64,000 nt of DNA from Thermococcus sp. Its GTDB lineage: Archaea > Methanobacteriota_B > Thermococci > Thermococcales > Thermococcaceae. Every line of letters begins with the position of its first letter. Within the stretch, counting starts at the first letter, position 1. The translations under genes and the position numbers were made by a program. The stretch lies in assembly GCA_027075325.1 (NCBI GenBank), contig JALTBN010000060.1, positions 199,179 through 263,178 of the forward strand. The letters run 5' to 3'. The notes below the pieces were generated by a model. The model did no database searches. It was not told the DNA's origin and saw nothing but the letters and a program-made list of their open reading frames with translations. Positions 17,632-27,614 of the stretch are shown in pieces.

Positions 17632-18756
17632 GTGGAGATACTCCTCCTCATAGCCCTGATGCTTGCAACGGCCAAAATAATGGGCTACATCTTTGAGAAG
17701 ATCGGTCAGCCGGTAGTTCTGGGACAGCTGATCGGGGGATTTCTCATAGGGATATTCTTTAAAACGGAACCTGTCATTCAGGAGTTCTCAAATCTTGGCG
17801 TCCTTATGCTGCTCTTTCTGGCGGGCCTTGAGAGCGAACTTGAGGAGTTCAAGCGCGTCGGAAAGCCGAGCGTTATAGTGGCTGGGGTTGGTGTCGCTGC
17901 GGCCTTCCTCTTCGGCTTTCTGGCGGCGTATCCTTTTGTAGAGCTCCACGAAGCAGTACTATATGGAGCTATCATGACACCAACGAGCGTCAGCATAACC
18001 GTCAAGGTCCTGATGGAGCTGAGGAAGCTCAACACGCGCGAGGGGACGACGATCCTGGCCGCGGCGGTGGTGGATGACGTGCTGGGCATACTGGTGCTCA
18101 CGGTGGCGATATCCCTTCTAGCGGAGGGTAGAGTTGAGTACGACGTCCTGGCGGAGATACTCATTGAGGTGGCGGCCTTTCTCTTTGTCTTCCTTTACTT
18201 CGGTCCCAAATTCGCAGACAGGGCTTTCAGAGCCATTTCAAGGATAGACCTCCCTGAAACCAGCACTTCCTTTGCAATAATCTTCATGATACTCTTCGCC
18301 GTCCTGGCAGAACACCTCAACCTCGCCTCGATCCTCGGTGCCTACCTGACGGGCCTGGCCCTCGGCCAGAGTTCCAGGAAGAGGGAGATAGTTGAGCACG
18401 TAAATACCCTCGGCTATTCCCTCTTCATCCCCCTCTTCTTCGTGGAAGTGGGTATGAGAGTGGAGTTGAGCTACATTCTCCACGCCGGTCTCTTCGCAGT
18501 GGTCTACACCCTGGCGGCGGTCGCGAGCAAGGTGCTGGGCTGCGGAATTGGTGCGAAGGTAGCGGGCTTTGACTGGTTCCCCTCCCTGAGAATTGGGGTG
18601 GGCATGATACCCAGGATGGGTGTTGAACTGGCAATGCTCTCTGTTGCAATGGCGAGCGGCATCGTGAGTGGTGATGCACTTACAGTGGCCATACTGATGG
18701 TCTTCACGACGACCATTATAACGCCGCCGATCCTGAAGTGGCTCTACTCAAGGTAG
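17632..18756 (+). CDS. CPA2-family Na+(K+)/H+ antiporter, copy 2
   Basis: A 374-residue paralogue of the upstream gene, beginning with GTG ten bases after it. It has the same architecture: [16 protein letters not shown] at the start, the DD motif in [14 protein letters not shown], and [13 protein letters not shown] near the end. It has no soluble C-terminal domain. The two tandem copies are related but far from identical, so they are an old duplication. They may form two transporters with different ion preferences or a heterodimer; this is inference. Confidence 0.87.
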   Translation: MEILLLIALMLATAKIMGYIFEKIGQPVVLGQLIGGFLIGIFFKTEPVIQEFSNLGVLMLLFLAGLESELEEFKRVGKPSVIVAGVGVAAAFLFGFLAAYPFVELHEAVLYGAIMTPTSVSITVKVLMELRKLNTREGTTILAAAVVDDVLGILVLTVAISLLAEGRVEYDVLAEILIEVAAFLFVFLYFGPKFADRAFRAISRIDLPETSTSFAIIFMILFAVLAEHLNLASILGAYLTGLALGQSSRKREIVEHVNTLGYSLFIPLFFVEVGMRVELSYILHAGLFAVVYTLAAVASKVLGCGIGAKVAGFDWFPSLRIGVGMIPRMGVELAMLSVAMASGIVSGDALTVAILMVFTTTIITPPILKWLYSR

Positions 18757-18856
18757 CTTGGACAATCGGGTGCTCGCTGCCGATCAGCCACTGTCTGTTT
18801 CATCATTGCAACGGGACTGGCATAGCTTTTTAAATTCCTTCTCCCAGAGGGGGGAC

Positions 18857-19471
18857 ATGAGCGAGATAGGGACGATACTCAGCTCCGCACTTCTCATGCT
18901 CATCATGATAGACCCCAGTGATAAAATACTCCTCGTCAGCTTCCTGCGCGAGGACTTCCACATAGAAGATATAAAGGCCCTCATAATAAGGGCCAACCTC
19001 ATAGGCTTCCTCCTCCTTGCCAGCTTTGCTGTTGCCGGCCAGATAATCCTCCAGGATATCTTTCACATCGACATAAACGCCCTCCGTGTTGCGGGTGGCT
19101 TCGTCCTTTTTAAGATAGGCTTTGATGCCCTTGAGAGCGGGGGTATGTTCACCCTCAAGAGGGAGAAGGATATCCTCGCTCTGGCGGCAGTTCCGGTGGC
19201 CATGCCCCTGATAGCCGGCCCCGCTTCAATAACCGCTGTGATAACCATGACAGCTGAGTATGGCTACTTTGTCTCCCTCACTGCGACTGCAATAGCGATA
19301 GTAATCGTCGCGCTCTCAATGTTCGTTGCCCTCTATATGATGAGCTCCGTTAACAAGAGTGCCCTCAGTATAACTATTAGGATAATAGGTCTCTTCATCA
19401 TGGCCATTGGGGCGCAGATGATGGTCGAGGGGGTCATAGGGATATACCTGCTCATGACCTCCACGGGGTAA
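18857..19471 (+). CDS. MarC-family membrane protein
   Basis: A 204-residue protein with six hydrophobic segments, fitting the MarC/UPF0056 family (motifs [15 protein letters not shown] and [16 protein letters not shown]). MarC proteins have no proven function; the old link to drug resistance was withdrawn. ATG 18857 is chosen because a TATA box (TTTTTAAAT, 18827-18835) lies about 25 bases upstream and GAGGGGGG directly before it. The leader is therefore very short, and the gene can be transcribed apart from the antiporters. Confidence 0.85.
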   Translation: MSEIGTILSSALLMLIMIDPSDKILLVSFLREDFHIEDIKALIIRANLIGFLLLASFAVAGQIILQDIFHIDINALRVAGGFVLFKIGFDALESGGMFTLKREKDILALAAVPVAMPLIAGPASITAVITMTAEYGYFVSLTATAIAIVIVALSMFVALYMMSSVNKSALSITIRIIGLFIMAIGAQMMVEGVIGIYLLMTSTG

Positions 19472-19544
19472 CTCGTCGCATCGTCAAACCCCGCTGGGCT
19501 AACCTTTTAACCCCTTCCACTTTTCCCGGAGAGGAGGGTTGAGA

Positions 19545-20855
19545 ATGAAGAGGCTTGAGAAGGTTAAGGGAACGCGAGACCTGCTCCCCGAGGAGATGAT
19601 GAAGAGGAGATGGGTCTTCGAGAGAATAAGGGAAGTCTTCGAGCGCTATAACTTTCACGAGGTTCTCACGCCCACCTTTGAGTACACCGAGCTTTTCAAG
19701 CTCAGGAGCGGCGAAGAGGTCGTCAAGCAACTCTACGCCTTTGACGACAAAGGTGGCCGGAACATATCTCTCCGCCCCGATATGACGTCAAGCGTCGCCC
19801 GCCTGTATGTTAACTCCTTCCAGAACGCTCCGAAGCCGATAAAGTGGTACTACATCGCCAACATGTTCCGGTATGAGGAGCCACAGAGCGGCCGCTTTAG
19901 GGAGTTCTGGCAGGCGGGGGTTGAGCTCCTCGGTAGCGACAGGGTTGAGGCAGATGCGGAGGTTATAGCGCTCTTCGTCGAGAGCTACCTAGCGACCGGT
20001 TTAGAGGACTTCACCGTAAACATCGGCGACCGCGTTCTCCTCGACGAATTTGCAAAGATGCTCGGCGTTGAAGACGACATTGGCCTGATGAGGCTCATAG
20101 ACAAGAAGGACAAGATGAGCAGGGAGGAATTCGTTGGAGCGCTCAGGGAGTTCGGTTTGAGCGATGATGCCATTGAGAAGGTTCTCGCGCTGGTTGAAAT
20201 TAAGGGCCTCCCCGATGAGGTCCTTCCAAAGGCCGAGGAGCTTTTCACAAGCGATGAAGCAAAAGCGGAGATAGGCAGACTATACGAACTCGTTGACCTC
20301 CTCGATGCCTACGGCGTCTCAAGGTGGATAAGGATAGACCTTGGAATCGCGAGGGGCTTTGACTACTACACCAGCGTCGTCTTTGAGGCGATAGCCCCAA
20401 ATGACCTTGGAATCGGCTCGATAGGAGGCGGAGGAAGGTACGACAACCTCATAGAGGTCTTCGGCGGGAAGCCGACTCCTGCTACAGGCTTCGCCATAGG
20501 TATTGAAAGGCTCATTCCGATTCTCGAGTGGAAGGGACTGATTCCAGAACCGAAGCTCAGGCCGGACGTCTACGTCATACCCATTGGTGGGGATAGGAAA
20601 GTCAGGAAGACTTCCATAGGGATAGTCAGGGGTCTCAGGGAGGCGATGGTAAGGGTAGACATCGAGCTGACCGGGAGGAAGCTGAGGAAGGCCCTCGACT
20701 ACGCCGGAAGGCTCGGTGTTCCCTATGTTGTTCTCGTTGGCAGGAAAGATTTAGAAGCCGGGAAGGTTACCCTTAGGGATATGAAAAGCGGAGAACAGAA
20801 GAGTCTAAGGAAGGAGGAAGTAGCTGGGGAGATCCTTAAAATCCTGGGCGTTTGA
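19545..20855 (+). CDS. hisS: Histidyl-tRNA synthetase
   Basis: Class II aminoacyl-tRNA synthetase of 436 residues. Motif 2 is FRYEEPQSGRFREFWQ and the histidine-specific motif is the GFDYYTSVVFE region, followed by the motif 3 part GGGRYDNLIE and TGFAIGIERL. The C-terminal anticodon-binding domain starts near KLRPDVYVIP. ATG 19545 has GAGGAGGG upstream, and CCTTTTAA at 19503-19510 is the TATA box. It is a stand-alone gene. Confidence 0.96.
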   Translation: MKRLEKVKGTRDLLPEEMMKRRWVFERIREVFERYNFHEVLTPTFEYTELFKLRSGEEVVKQLYAFDDKGGRNISLRPDMTSSVARLYVNSFQNAPKPIKWYYIANMFRYEEPQSGRFREFWQAGVELLGSDRVEADAEVIALFVESYLATGLEDFTVNIGDRVLLDEFAKMLGVEDDIGLMRLIDKKDKMSREEFVGALREFGLSDDAIEKVLALVEIKGLPDEVLPKAEELFTSDEAKAEIGRLYELVDLLDAYGVSRWIRIDLGIARGFDYYTSVVFEAIAPNDLGIGSIGGGGRYDNLIEVFGGKPTPATGFAIGIERLIPILEWKGLIPEPKLRPDVYVIPIGGDRKVRKTSIGIVRGLREAMVRVDIELTGRKLRKALDYAGRLGVPYVVLVGRKDLEAGKVTLRDMKSGEQKSLRKEEVAGEILKILGV

Positions 20856-20932
20856 ATCACGTTCAGGCATAAAATTTTCCACCTTTCTTTTCATCCTCTA
20901 CCTCAAACTTTATCAGGTGTCATCAGGGGAGG

Positions 20933-20940
20933 TTTTAAAT
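20933..20940 (+). promoter_or_regulatory. TATA-like element upstream of the C/D-box sRNA
   Basis: TTTTAAAT at 20933-20940 is a good TATA box with a purine-rich stretch (AGGGGAGG) before it. A second candidate, GTTTAATC near 20980-20987, is better placed for a start at about 21003. The choice between them is open. Confidence 0.35.
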
Positions 20941-20999
20941 CTACATCCGTCTTGATCACAATGTTTTGTTGTTTGGAGGGTTTAATCCCCAACGGCTTA

Positions 21000-21056
21000 C
21001 GGGATGATGAGTCTGGAGCCCCCTGATCGGTGAAGAGGATTCGCGGGGCTGACCGT
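21000..21056 (+). ncRNA. C/D-box sRNA (2'-O-methylation guide)
   Basis: All four boxes are present in order and at archaeal spacing. Box C is ATGATGA (21004-21010), box D' is CTGA (21023-21026), box C' is GTGAAGA (21030-21036), and box D is CTGA (21049-21052). Both guides are exactly 12 bases: 21011-21022 (GTCTGGAGCCCC) and 21037-21048 (GGATTCGCGGGG). The D'-C' spacer is three bases, as is usual in Thermococcales. Targets should contain GGGGCTCCAGAC and CCCCGCGAATCC, presumably in rRNA or tRNA. The ends are approximate. Confidence 0.75.
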
Positions 21057-21113
21057 TTTCATTTGTTTACAAACTCCCTGAGAAGAGAAGAAATGAAAAG
21101 GAAAGGCTGTGTA

Positions 21114-21659
21114 TCAGTTAACCCAATGATGATTCTCGTAGACGGCAACATCGGGGCCATAAATCGGGTATGCGGTTATGACCTCGTAGTAGGTGTATCC
21201 GTTGTAGTACTCCTTTTCGAGGACGACCTTCATCTCGCTGATGCCGTAGTCCCTGTAGTCGTCGTAGGGCAGGTAGTAAGTTATAACCGCTCTATCGCCG
21301 TCAAAATAGACATGGCCGTATTCTATGGTCTCCTCTATGACGTAGACCATGTCGTAGCCGTCCATAGTCTCCGGCAGGTGCCTGCCCTTGATGTACTGCC
21401 CCAGGGGGTAGAATGTGGTCTCGTATTTGTCGTCCATATCGTAGCCCAGGACGTGCCTGTCCCAGATGTGCTCCTGTGCCCAGTCCGGGAAGTAGACGGG
21501 CTTTCCATAGAAGTAAACATCAAAATAGTACGTGGCTGCGTGGGTGAACTCGTAGTAGTCCGTGTTCAGGCTCGTGGCGTTCGCGGAGGGGAACACCGTG
21601 GTGGCGGCCATCAGCAAGATGGCCAGAAGGCCAATAATACCGGTTCTTTTTGGATTCAT
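21114..21659 (-). CDS. Small secreted protein with RNase-toxin-like (BECR) motif set
   Basis: A 181-residue protein with a Sec signal peptide (residues 1-28, cut after PSANA). The mature part is Tyr/Asp-rich and carries HIWDRHV at residues 64-70 and ITAYP at 161-165. An early H...RHV and a late TxYP strand are the signature of bacterial polymorphic and contact-dependent toxin RNases of the barnase/EndoU/RNase A-like fold, where His, Arg, Thr and Tyr are catalytic. The fold call is an inference from these motifs only; without a search this stays a hypothetical secreted protein. ATG 21659 is chosen over GTG 21668. It lies divergent to a coiled-coil gene. Confidence 0.6.
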   Translation of the reverse strand: MNPKRTGIIGLLAILLMAATTVFPSANATSLNTDYYEFTHAATYYFDVYFYGKPVYFPDWAQEHIWDRHVLGYDMDDKYETTFYPLGQYIKGRHLPETMDGYDMVYVIEETIEYGHVYFDGDRAVITYYLPYDDYRDYGISEMKVVLEKEYYNGYTYYEVITAYPIYGPDVAVYENHHWVN

Positions 21660-21786
21660 ATCGAGCACCCCTTATTGGAGTTTCGGACGTTTTAACTCGT
21701 CTCTGCTTAAAAGCTTTTCCTGTTGTGGTGTTTTGGTTCTATTCGTGTTAAGTTCTTTTTGTTTCTCTCTTACGCCATTTTCATCT

Positions 21787-21837
21787 GTGATGTCACGTTA
21801 TCAACTGTAATGTACAGTTAAGGAGAAGAGTTAAAAC
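21787..21837. promoter_or_regulatory. Two palindromes and a TATA box between divergent genes
   Basis: GTGATGTCAC (21787-21796) and AACTGTA-ATG-TACAGTT (21803-21819) are perfect palindromes ahead of the TATA-like GAGTTAAAACC (21827-21837) that serves the + strand coiled-coil gene. This position suits an operator that could act on both divergent genes. The operator role is inferred. Confidence 0.4.
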
Positions 21838-21906
21838 CGGCAGTACCCATGTGGGTTTGAGACTATACGCGAGGAGTTGCAGCTAAAGGCTGTACGGGGC
21901 GGTAGC

Positions 21907-22215
21907 ATGATACGGGAGCGGCTGTGTCGGGATTATCTAAGGGAGATAGAGCGCCTTGAGCTTTCGGTCAGGGAGCTGGAGGAGGAGATAACTGAACTCA
22001 GGATGCAGCTCAGGAAGAAGACCGAGGAGGTAACGAGCCTGAGCATAGAGAACACCAGCCTGAGGCACAAGGTGGAAACGCTGGAGCGCAGGGAAAAGAT
22101 TATCCTCGATTTCCTCAAAAAGCTGAAGGTTCCCCTCGTTCTAATCGACGAGGAGGAGTTTGGGGACGTTGATGTTGGCCCCAACTCGGACTCAAGGGAA
22201 ATGAGAAAACCTTAA
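21907..22215 (+). CDS. Small coiled-coil protein
   Basis: A 102-residue hypothetical protein. Residues about 8-65 are a near-continuous heptad coiled coil (IERLELSVRELEEEITEL onward), followed by the hydrophobic segment LKKLKVPLVLIDEEEF and an acidic, polar tail. No DNA-binding motif or signal peptide is visible, so it is cytoplasmic. Start ATG 21907 follows GGGGCGG. It lies between the divergent secreted protein and alaS, and the alaS start is 43 bases downstream. The function is unknown; a role as partner of the secreted protein is possible but unsupported. Confidence 0.6.
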   Translation: MIRERLCRDYLREIERLELSVRELEEEITELRMQLRKKTEEVTSLSIENTSLRHKVETLERREKIILDFLKKLKVPLVLIDEEEFGDVDVGPNSDSREMRKP

Positions 22216-22258
22216 TAGACCTACCCCGTTTTCTACTTCAACCTGAGAGGTGAAGCTT

Positions 22259-25000
22259 ATGGGAATGGACATGACCACGAGGATGTTTAAGGAAGAGGGG
22301 TGGATAAGAAAGCAGTGCCCGAAGTGCGGCAAATACTTCTGGACGCTCGACCCAGACAGGGAGACCTGTGGCGACCCGCCGTGTGACGAGTACTCCTTCA
22401 TCGGAAAGCCCGGCATACCGAAGAAGTACACGCTCGACGAGATGCGCGAGAAGTTTCTGGGCTTCTTCGAGAGGAAGGGCCACGGTCGCGTTAAGCGCTT
22501 CCCCGTTCTGCCGCGCTGGAGGGATGACGTCCTCCTCGTCGGCGCTTCAATCATGGACTTCCAGCCGTGGGTCATAAGCGGCGAGGCCGACCCACCCGCG
22601 AACCCGCTCACGATAAGCCAGCCATCGATAAGGTTCACCGACATAGACAATGTCGGAATAACCGGCAGGCACTTCACGATATTTGAGATGATGGCCCACC
22701 ACGCCTTCAACTACCCCGGCAAGCCGATTTACTGGATGGACGAGACGGTCGAGCTTGCCTTCGAGTTCTTCACCAAGGAGCTGGGCATGAAGGCCGAGGA
22801 CATAACCTTCAAGGAGAACCCGTGGGCCGGCGGTGGGAACGCGGGACCGGCCTTCGAGGTGCTCTACCGCGGTCTGGAAGTGGCTACCCTCGTTTTCATG
22901 CAGTACAAGAAGGCCCCGGAAAACGCCGACCCGAGCCAGGTGGTTGAGATAAAGGGCGATTACTACGTCCCGATGGAGACGCGCGTTGTTGACACGGGTT
23001 ACGGCTTAGAAAGGCTTGTATGGATGAGCCACGGGACGCCGACGGCCTATGACGCCGTCTTAGGCTACGTCGTCGAGCCGCTGAAGAAGATGGCCGGGAT
23101 AGAGAGGATAGACGAGCGCATCCTCATGGAGAACTCCAGATTAGCTGGAATGTTCGACATAGAGGACATGGGCGATTTGCGCTATCTGAGGGAGCAGGTG
23201 GCCAAGCGCGTTGACATAAGCGTCGAGGAGCTTGAGAAGGCTGTAAGGCCCTACGAGCTTATCTATGCGATAGCGGACCACACGAAGACCCTCACCTTCA
23301 TGCTGGCCGATGGGGTAATCCCGTCCAACGTGAAAGCGGGCTACCTGGCGCGCCTGCTGATCAGGAAGAGCATAAGGCACCTCCGCGAACTTGGCCTGGA
23401 GCTTCCGCTGAGCGAGATAGTTGCGATGCACATCAAGGAGCTTTCGCCGACCTATCCAGAGTTCAAGGAGATGGAAGAGGTAATCCTCGACATAATCAAC
23501 GTCGAGGAGAAGCGCTACCAGGAGACGCTTAAGAGGGGAAGCGACCTCGTGAAGCGTGAGATAGCGAAGCTCAAGAAGAAGGGCGTCAACGAGATACCGC
23601 TGGACAAGCTCATCCTCTTCTACGAGAGCCACGGACTAACGCCGGAGATAGTGGCGGAAGTGGCGCAGAAAGAGGGGATAAAGGTCGAGATACCGGACAA
23701 CTTCTACACTCTGGTGGCGAAGGAGGCCGAGAAGACCGAGAAGAGGACAGCCGGAGAGTACGTTGTAGACTTCGAGCTTGTTAAAGACCTCCCCGACACG
23801 AGAACGCTATACTACGAGGATCCGTTCATGAAGGAGTTCGAGGCGGAAGTGCTTAAGGTAATTAACGACTGGGTTGTGCTGGACCAGACGGCATTCTATC
23901 CGGAGGGAGGGGGCCAGCCCTACGATACCGGAACTCTTGAGGTAAACGGCAAGGAGGTTAAGGTAACCAACGTCCAGAAGGTTGGAAAGGTCATCCTGCA
24001 CAAAGTCGAGAAACCCGGGGCCTTCAAGGAGGGAGCCAAGGTCCACGGAAGGCTCGACTGGGACAGGAGGATACAGCACATGCGCCACCACACCGGAACG
24101 CACGTCCTCATGGGTGCCCTTGTGAGGGTCCTCGGAAAGCACGTCTGGCAGGCTGGAAGCCAGCTCCACAAGGACTGGGCCAGGCTCGACATAGCCCACT
24201 ACAAGCGCATAACCGAGGAGGAGCTTAGGGAGATTGAGCGTTTAGCGAACCGCGTCGTCATGGAGAACAGAAGGGTAACCTGGGAGTGGCTGCCGAGGAC
24301 CGAGGCGGAGATGAAGTACGGGTTCAGGCTCTACCAGGGCGGAGTCGTCCCCGGAAGGGTAATCCGCGTGCTCAGAATAGAGGACTGGGACGTCCAGGCC
24401 TGCGGTGGAACGCACCTCCCGAACACCGGCCTGATCGGGCCGATAAAGATCCTCAGGACGGAGCGCATACAGGACGGCGTTGAGCGCATCATTTTCGCCG
24501 CAGGGGAGGCAGCCATCAACTGGATGCAGGAGACTGAGAGGCTCCTCAAGAAGACGGCGGAGGTCTTCCGAGTGCCGCCGGAGAAGGTGCCAGAGACCGC
24601 GGAGAGGTTCTTTAGCGAGTGGAAGGAGGCGAGGAAAGAGGTCGAGAAGCTCAGAAAAGAGCTGGCAAAGCTCCTCGTCTACGAGCTTGAGAAAGAGGTC
24701 GAGAAGGTCAACGGCATCGAGTTCATCGGCAGGGTGGTCGAGGGAACTATAGACGACCTCCGTGAGGCTGCCAACAAGCTCAGGAAGGAAAATCGCGTCG
24801 TGGTTCTGATAACGAGGGAGGGCCACTTCGTCGTGGCAGTTGGCGATGCCCTCGATCTCAAGGCCGGCGAGCTGGCTAAGGTGATAACGAGTATAGCGGG
24901 CGGTGGAGGCGGCGGGAGAAAGGAGCTTGCCCAGGGCAGGATAAAGAACCCGCTCAAGGCGGAGGAAGCTGTAGCCGAGGTGAAGAAGAGCCTTGGCTGA
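22259..25000 (+). CDS. alaS: Alanyl-tRNA synthetase
   Basis: Class IIc synthetase of 913 residues in the archaeal form. It starts with the archaeal Zn-type extension [13 protein letters not shown]...CGDPPC before the catalytic core. The editing domain has the metal-binding [10 protein letters not shown] and the [10 protein letters not shown] motif that removes mischarged Ser and Gly. The C-terminal oligomerisation part ends with the glycine-rich [19 protein letters not shown] 22259 is chosen because AGGTGA lies six bases upstream. Confidence 0.97.
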   Translation: MGMDMTTRMFKEEGWIRKQCPKCGKYFWTLDPDRETCGDPPCDEYSFIGKPGIPKKYTLDEMREKFLGFFERKGHGRVKRFPVLPRWRDDVLLVGASIMDFQPWVISGEADPPANPLTISQPSIRFTDIDNVGITGRHFTIFEMMAHHAFNYPGKPIYWMDETVELAFEFFTKELGMKAEDITFKENPWAGGGNAGPAFEVLYRGLEVATLVFMQYKKAPENADPSQVVEIKGDYYVPMETRVVDTGYGLERLVWMSHGTPTAYDAVLGYVVEPLKKMAGIERIDERILMENSRLAGMFDIEDMGDLRYLREQVAKRVDISVEELEKAVRPYELIYAIADHTKTLTFMLADGVIPSNVKAGYLARLLIRKSIRHLRELGLELPLSEIVAMHIKELSPTYPEFKEMEEVILDIINVEEKRYQETLKRGSDLVKREIAKLKKKGVNEIPLDKLILFYESHGLTPEIVAEVAQKEGIKVEIPDNFYTLVAKEAEKTEKRTAGEYVVDFELVKDLPDTRTLYYEDPFMKEFEAEVLKVINDWVVLDQTAFYPEGGGQPYDTGTLEVNGKEVKVTNVQKVGKVILHKVEKPGAFKEGAKVHGRLDWDRRIQHMRHHTGTHVLMGALVRVLGKHVWQAGSQLHKDWARLDIAHYKRITEEELREIERLANRVVMENRRVTWEWLPRTEAEMKYGFRLYQGGVVPGRVIRVLRIEDWDVQACGGTHLPNTGLIGPIKILRTERIQDGVERIIFAAGEAAINWMQETERLLKKTAEVFRVPPEKVPETAERFFSEWKEARKEVEKLRKELAKLLVYELEKEVEKVNGIEFIGRVVEGTIDDLREAANKLRKENRVVVLITREGHFVVAVGDALDLKAGELAKVITSIAGGGGGGRKELAQGRIKNPLKAEEAVAEVKKSLG

Positions 25001-25020
25001 TTTTCAACTCCTTTTTTGAG

Positions 25021-25392
25021 GTGTTTTCCATCAAGGTCAAAACCCTAACGCGGGAAATCCTCTCCCTGGCGGAAGAGCTCGGCCTAAAAGCCGTCCCCGA
25101 ATACAGAACCCCCGACGGCACGCGGATAGACGTGGCGGTCCTCAAGGGCGAAAAGAAGCTCGTCGCGATTGAGCTTGAAGCCTCTTTCAAGTGGTTCCCC
25201 CAGAGGCTGCTCTACGACGTTGTGAAGGCGCATAGGGCTGGCTTTCCGGAGCTTTGGGTTGTCACGCAGTTCAGGGCAAAGCAGGGCTGGATTGAAGATT
25301 ATGTGAAAGAACTGGGGATTAAGCTTGCGCTTATTGGCCCCGATGAAGTCCCTAAAAAATTGAAGGATGTCACTTCGACTTCCGGGGAATGA
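25021..25392 (+). CDS. Small PD-(D/E)XK nuclease-like protein
   Basis: A 123-residue protein that looks like a restriction-endonuclease-type fold. An Asp on one strand (GTRIDVAVLKG) is followed by a Glu-containing strand (LVAIELEAS), and a later helix holds FPQRLLYDVVKAH. The usual E-x-K is replaced by E-L-E, so catalysis is uncertain. It sits 20 bases after alaS and may be co-transcribed. The GTG 25021 start has only a weak site, so the true start may differ. Its 3' end overlaps the convergent gene by 23 bases. Confidence 0.5.
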   Translation: MFSIKVKTLTREILSLAEELGLKAVPEYRTPDGTRIDVAVLKGEKKLVAIELEASFKWFPQRLLYDVVKAHRAGFPELWVVTQFRAKQGWIEDYVKELGIKLALIGPDEVPKKLKDVTSTSGE

Positions 25393-25819
25393 GGTATATC
25401 GTGTAGTGGTCCCTCCAGAACGGGGCTTTCTCAAGGTGTATCTCCATTTTGGACGTGGCCCCATCGTAGTAGAGGGCCTTGAGAAGTTCGTCGCTGACCT
25501 TGAAGTGAACGTATATCGTTTCGCTCTTGCTCATCGTCGTTTTGAAGGTTCCAATCCCCCGATACTCTTTCCCGCCCACATCTACAAGATAGCTCGTGTT
25601 CTCCGGGAACTCCAGGCTGAGCTCGAAGCCCTTGACGCGCGGTTTGACGTTCATCTCAAAGAGGCCCCATCCGTCCTTCTCGACGTAAACGGAGCTCTGG
25701 TTGTTGATGTAGTACACTTCCTGGTATTTCACGCTCGCAGGAGGTATCTGTGCGGTTTCAATCGCGTATATCATCAGGCCTATCGCGATAATGCTTAATA
25801 CGAGCAGAGCCTTGTTCAT
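25370..25819 (-). CDS. Small membrane-anchored extracellular protein
   Basis: A 149-residue protein with one N-terminal hydrophobic segment (ALLVLSIIAIGLMIYAI) acting as anchor or signal, then a beta-rich outer domain with NNQSS and ENTS glycosylation-type sites. No family recognised. ATG 25819 is chosen because GGGGG precedes it and the longer frame from 25948 would cross the tpiA promoter. It is transcribed divergently from tpiA. Confidence 0.65.
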   Translation of the reverse strand: MNKALLVLSIIAIGLMIYAIETAQIPPASVKYQEVYYINNQSSVYVEKDGWGLFEMNVKPRVKGFELSLEFPENTSYLVDVGGKEYRGIGTFKTTMSKSETIYVHFKVSDELLKALYYDGATSKMEIHLEKAPFWRDHYTIYLIPRKSK

Positions 25820-25875
25820 CGCTGAACCCCCATATGAATGACTCTTTGTGGTACTTAACCCTTTTGTGTAGGTGA

Positions 25876-26628
<753 letters not shown>

Positions 26629-26657
26629 TTCTTTCCCTCTTTCGATTTTCTGGAGAG

Positions 26658-26668
26658 CTTTTTTAAGG
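26658..26668 (+). promoter_or_regulatory. dphB TATA box
   Basis: CTTTTTTAAGG at 26658-26668, preceded by GGAGAG, lies about 35 bases before the ATG at 26699. Confidence 0.55.
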
Positions 26669-26698
26669 CCACCTTCAAAGCCAGTTCAGGTGGTTGAG

Positions 26699-27493
26699 AT
26701 GGCGCTCTACTTCATAGGCCTTGGCCTTTACGATGAGAAGGACATCACCCTCAAGGGACTCGAAATAGCGAGGAGATGCGACGAGGTATTTGCCGAGTTC
26801 TACACTTCCCTCCTTGCCGGGACGACGATAGAGGGGATAGAGGAGCTCATTGGAAAGCCGATAAGAAGGCTCAGCAGGGAGGATGTTGAGCTCAACTTCG
26901 AGAGGATAGTCCTCCCCGCGGCGAAGAAGAAGGAAGTGGCCTTCCTGACCGTCGGGGACCCGATGGTGGCAACTACCCACTCCGACCTCAGGATAAGGGC
27001 GAAGAAAGCCGGGGTGGAGAGCTACGTCGTCCACGCCCCGAGCATATACTCTGCCGTGGCGATAACCGGGCTGCACATCTACAAGTTCGGGAAGAGCGCC
27101 ACCGTTGCCTATCCTGAGAAAAACTGGTTCCCTATGAGCCACTACGATGTAATACGGGAGAACCGGGAGAGGAATCTTCACACGCTCCTGTTCCTTGACA
27201 TAAAAGCCGACCAGGGCCGCTACATGACGGCCAATGAGGCTATGGAGATCCTCCTTCAGGTAGAGGAGATGAAGGGCGGGGGAGTTTTTACGCCTGACAC
27301 GCTAGTTGTTGTCCTTGCAAGGGCCGGCTCGCTGAACCCCACTCTAAGGGCGGGCTACGTTAAGGATATGGTAAAGGAGGACTTCGGCAGACAGCCGCAC
27401 GTCCTTATAGTCCCCGGAAGGCTCCACATAGTGGAGGCAGAGTATCTGGTGGAGTTTGCAGGGGCTCCGGAGGAGATCCTCAGGGACGTCTAG
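26699..27493 (+). CDS. dphB: Diphthine synthase
   Basis: SAM-dependent methyltransferase that makes diphthine on the target histidine of elongation factor 2. The 264-residue protein starts with the family motif MALYFIGLGLYDEKDITLKG. It has VAFLTVGDPMVATTH for SAM binding, and the end motif is PHVLIVPGRLHIVEAEYL. It belongs to the tetrapyrrole methylase fold. ATG 26699 has AGGTGG upstream. tRNA-Val follows after 40 bases with its own promoter. Confidence 0.95.
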   Translation: MALYFIGLGLYDEKDITLKGLEIARRCDEVFAEFYTSLLAGTTIEGIEELIGKPIRRLSREDVELNFERIVLPAAKKKEVAFLTVGDPMVATTHSDLRIRAKKAGVESYVVHAPSIYSAVAITGLHIYKFGKSATVAYPEKNWFPMSHYDVIRENRERNLHTLLFLDIKADQGRYMTANEAMEILLQVEEMKGGGVFTPDTLVVVLARAGSLNPTLRAGYVKDMVKEDFGRQPHVLIVPGRLHIVEAEYLVEFAGAPEEILRDV

Positions 27494-27500
27494 CGAAAGC

Positions 27501-27508
27501 TTTATATT
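27501..27508 (+). promoter_or_regulatory. tRNA-Val TATA box
   Basis: TTTATATT at 27501-27508 lies 26-33 bases ahead of the tRNA 5' end, the standard archaeal distance. Confidence 0.65.
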
Positions 27509-27533
27509 CGCTTTCCGGTTTTTCAATTCGGGC

Positions 27534-27611
27534 GGGCCCGTGGTCTAGACTGGTTATGACGCCACCCTTACAAGGTGGAGGTCCGGGGTTCGAATCCCCG
27601 CGGGCCCACCA
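27534..27611 (+). tRNA. tRNA-Val (anticodon UAC)
   Basis: Complete cloverleaf without an intron. The acceptor arms are GGGCCCG (27534-27540) and CGGGCCC (27601-27607). The anticodon stem is CCACC/GGTGG with loop CTTACAA, so the anticodon is TAC. The T loop is GGTTCGAATCC and CCA is encoded. It reads GUA and, by wobble, other Val codons. A 10-base perfect hairpin starts four bases after the CCA. Confidence 0.97.
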
Positions 27612-27614
27612 ATA

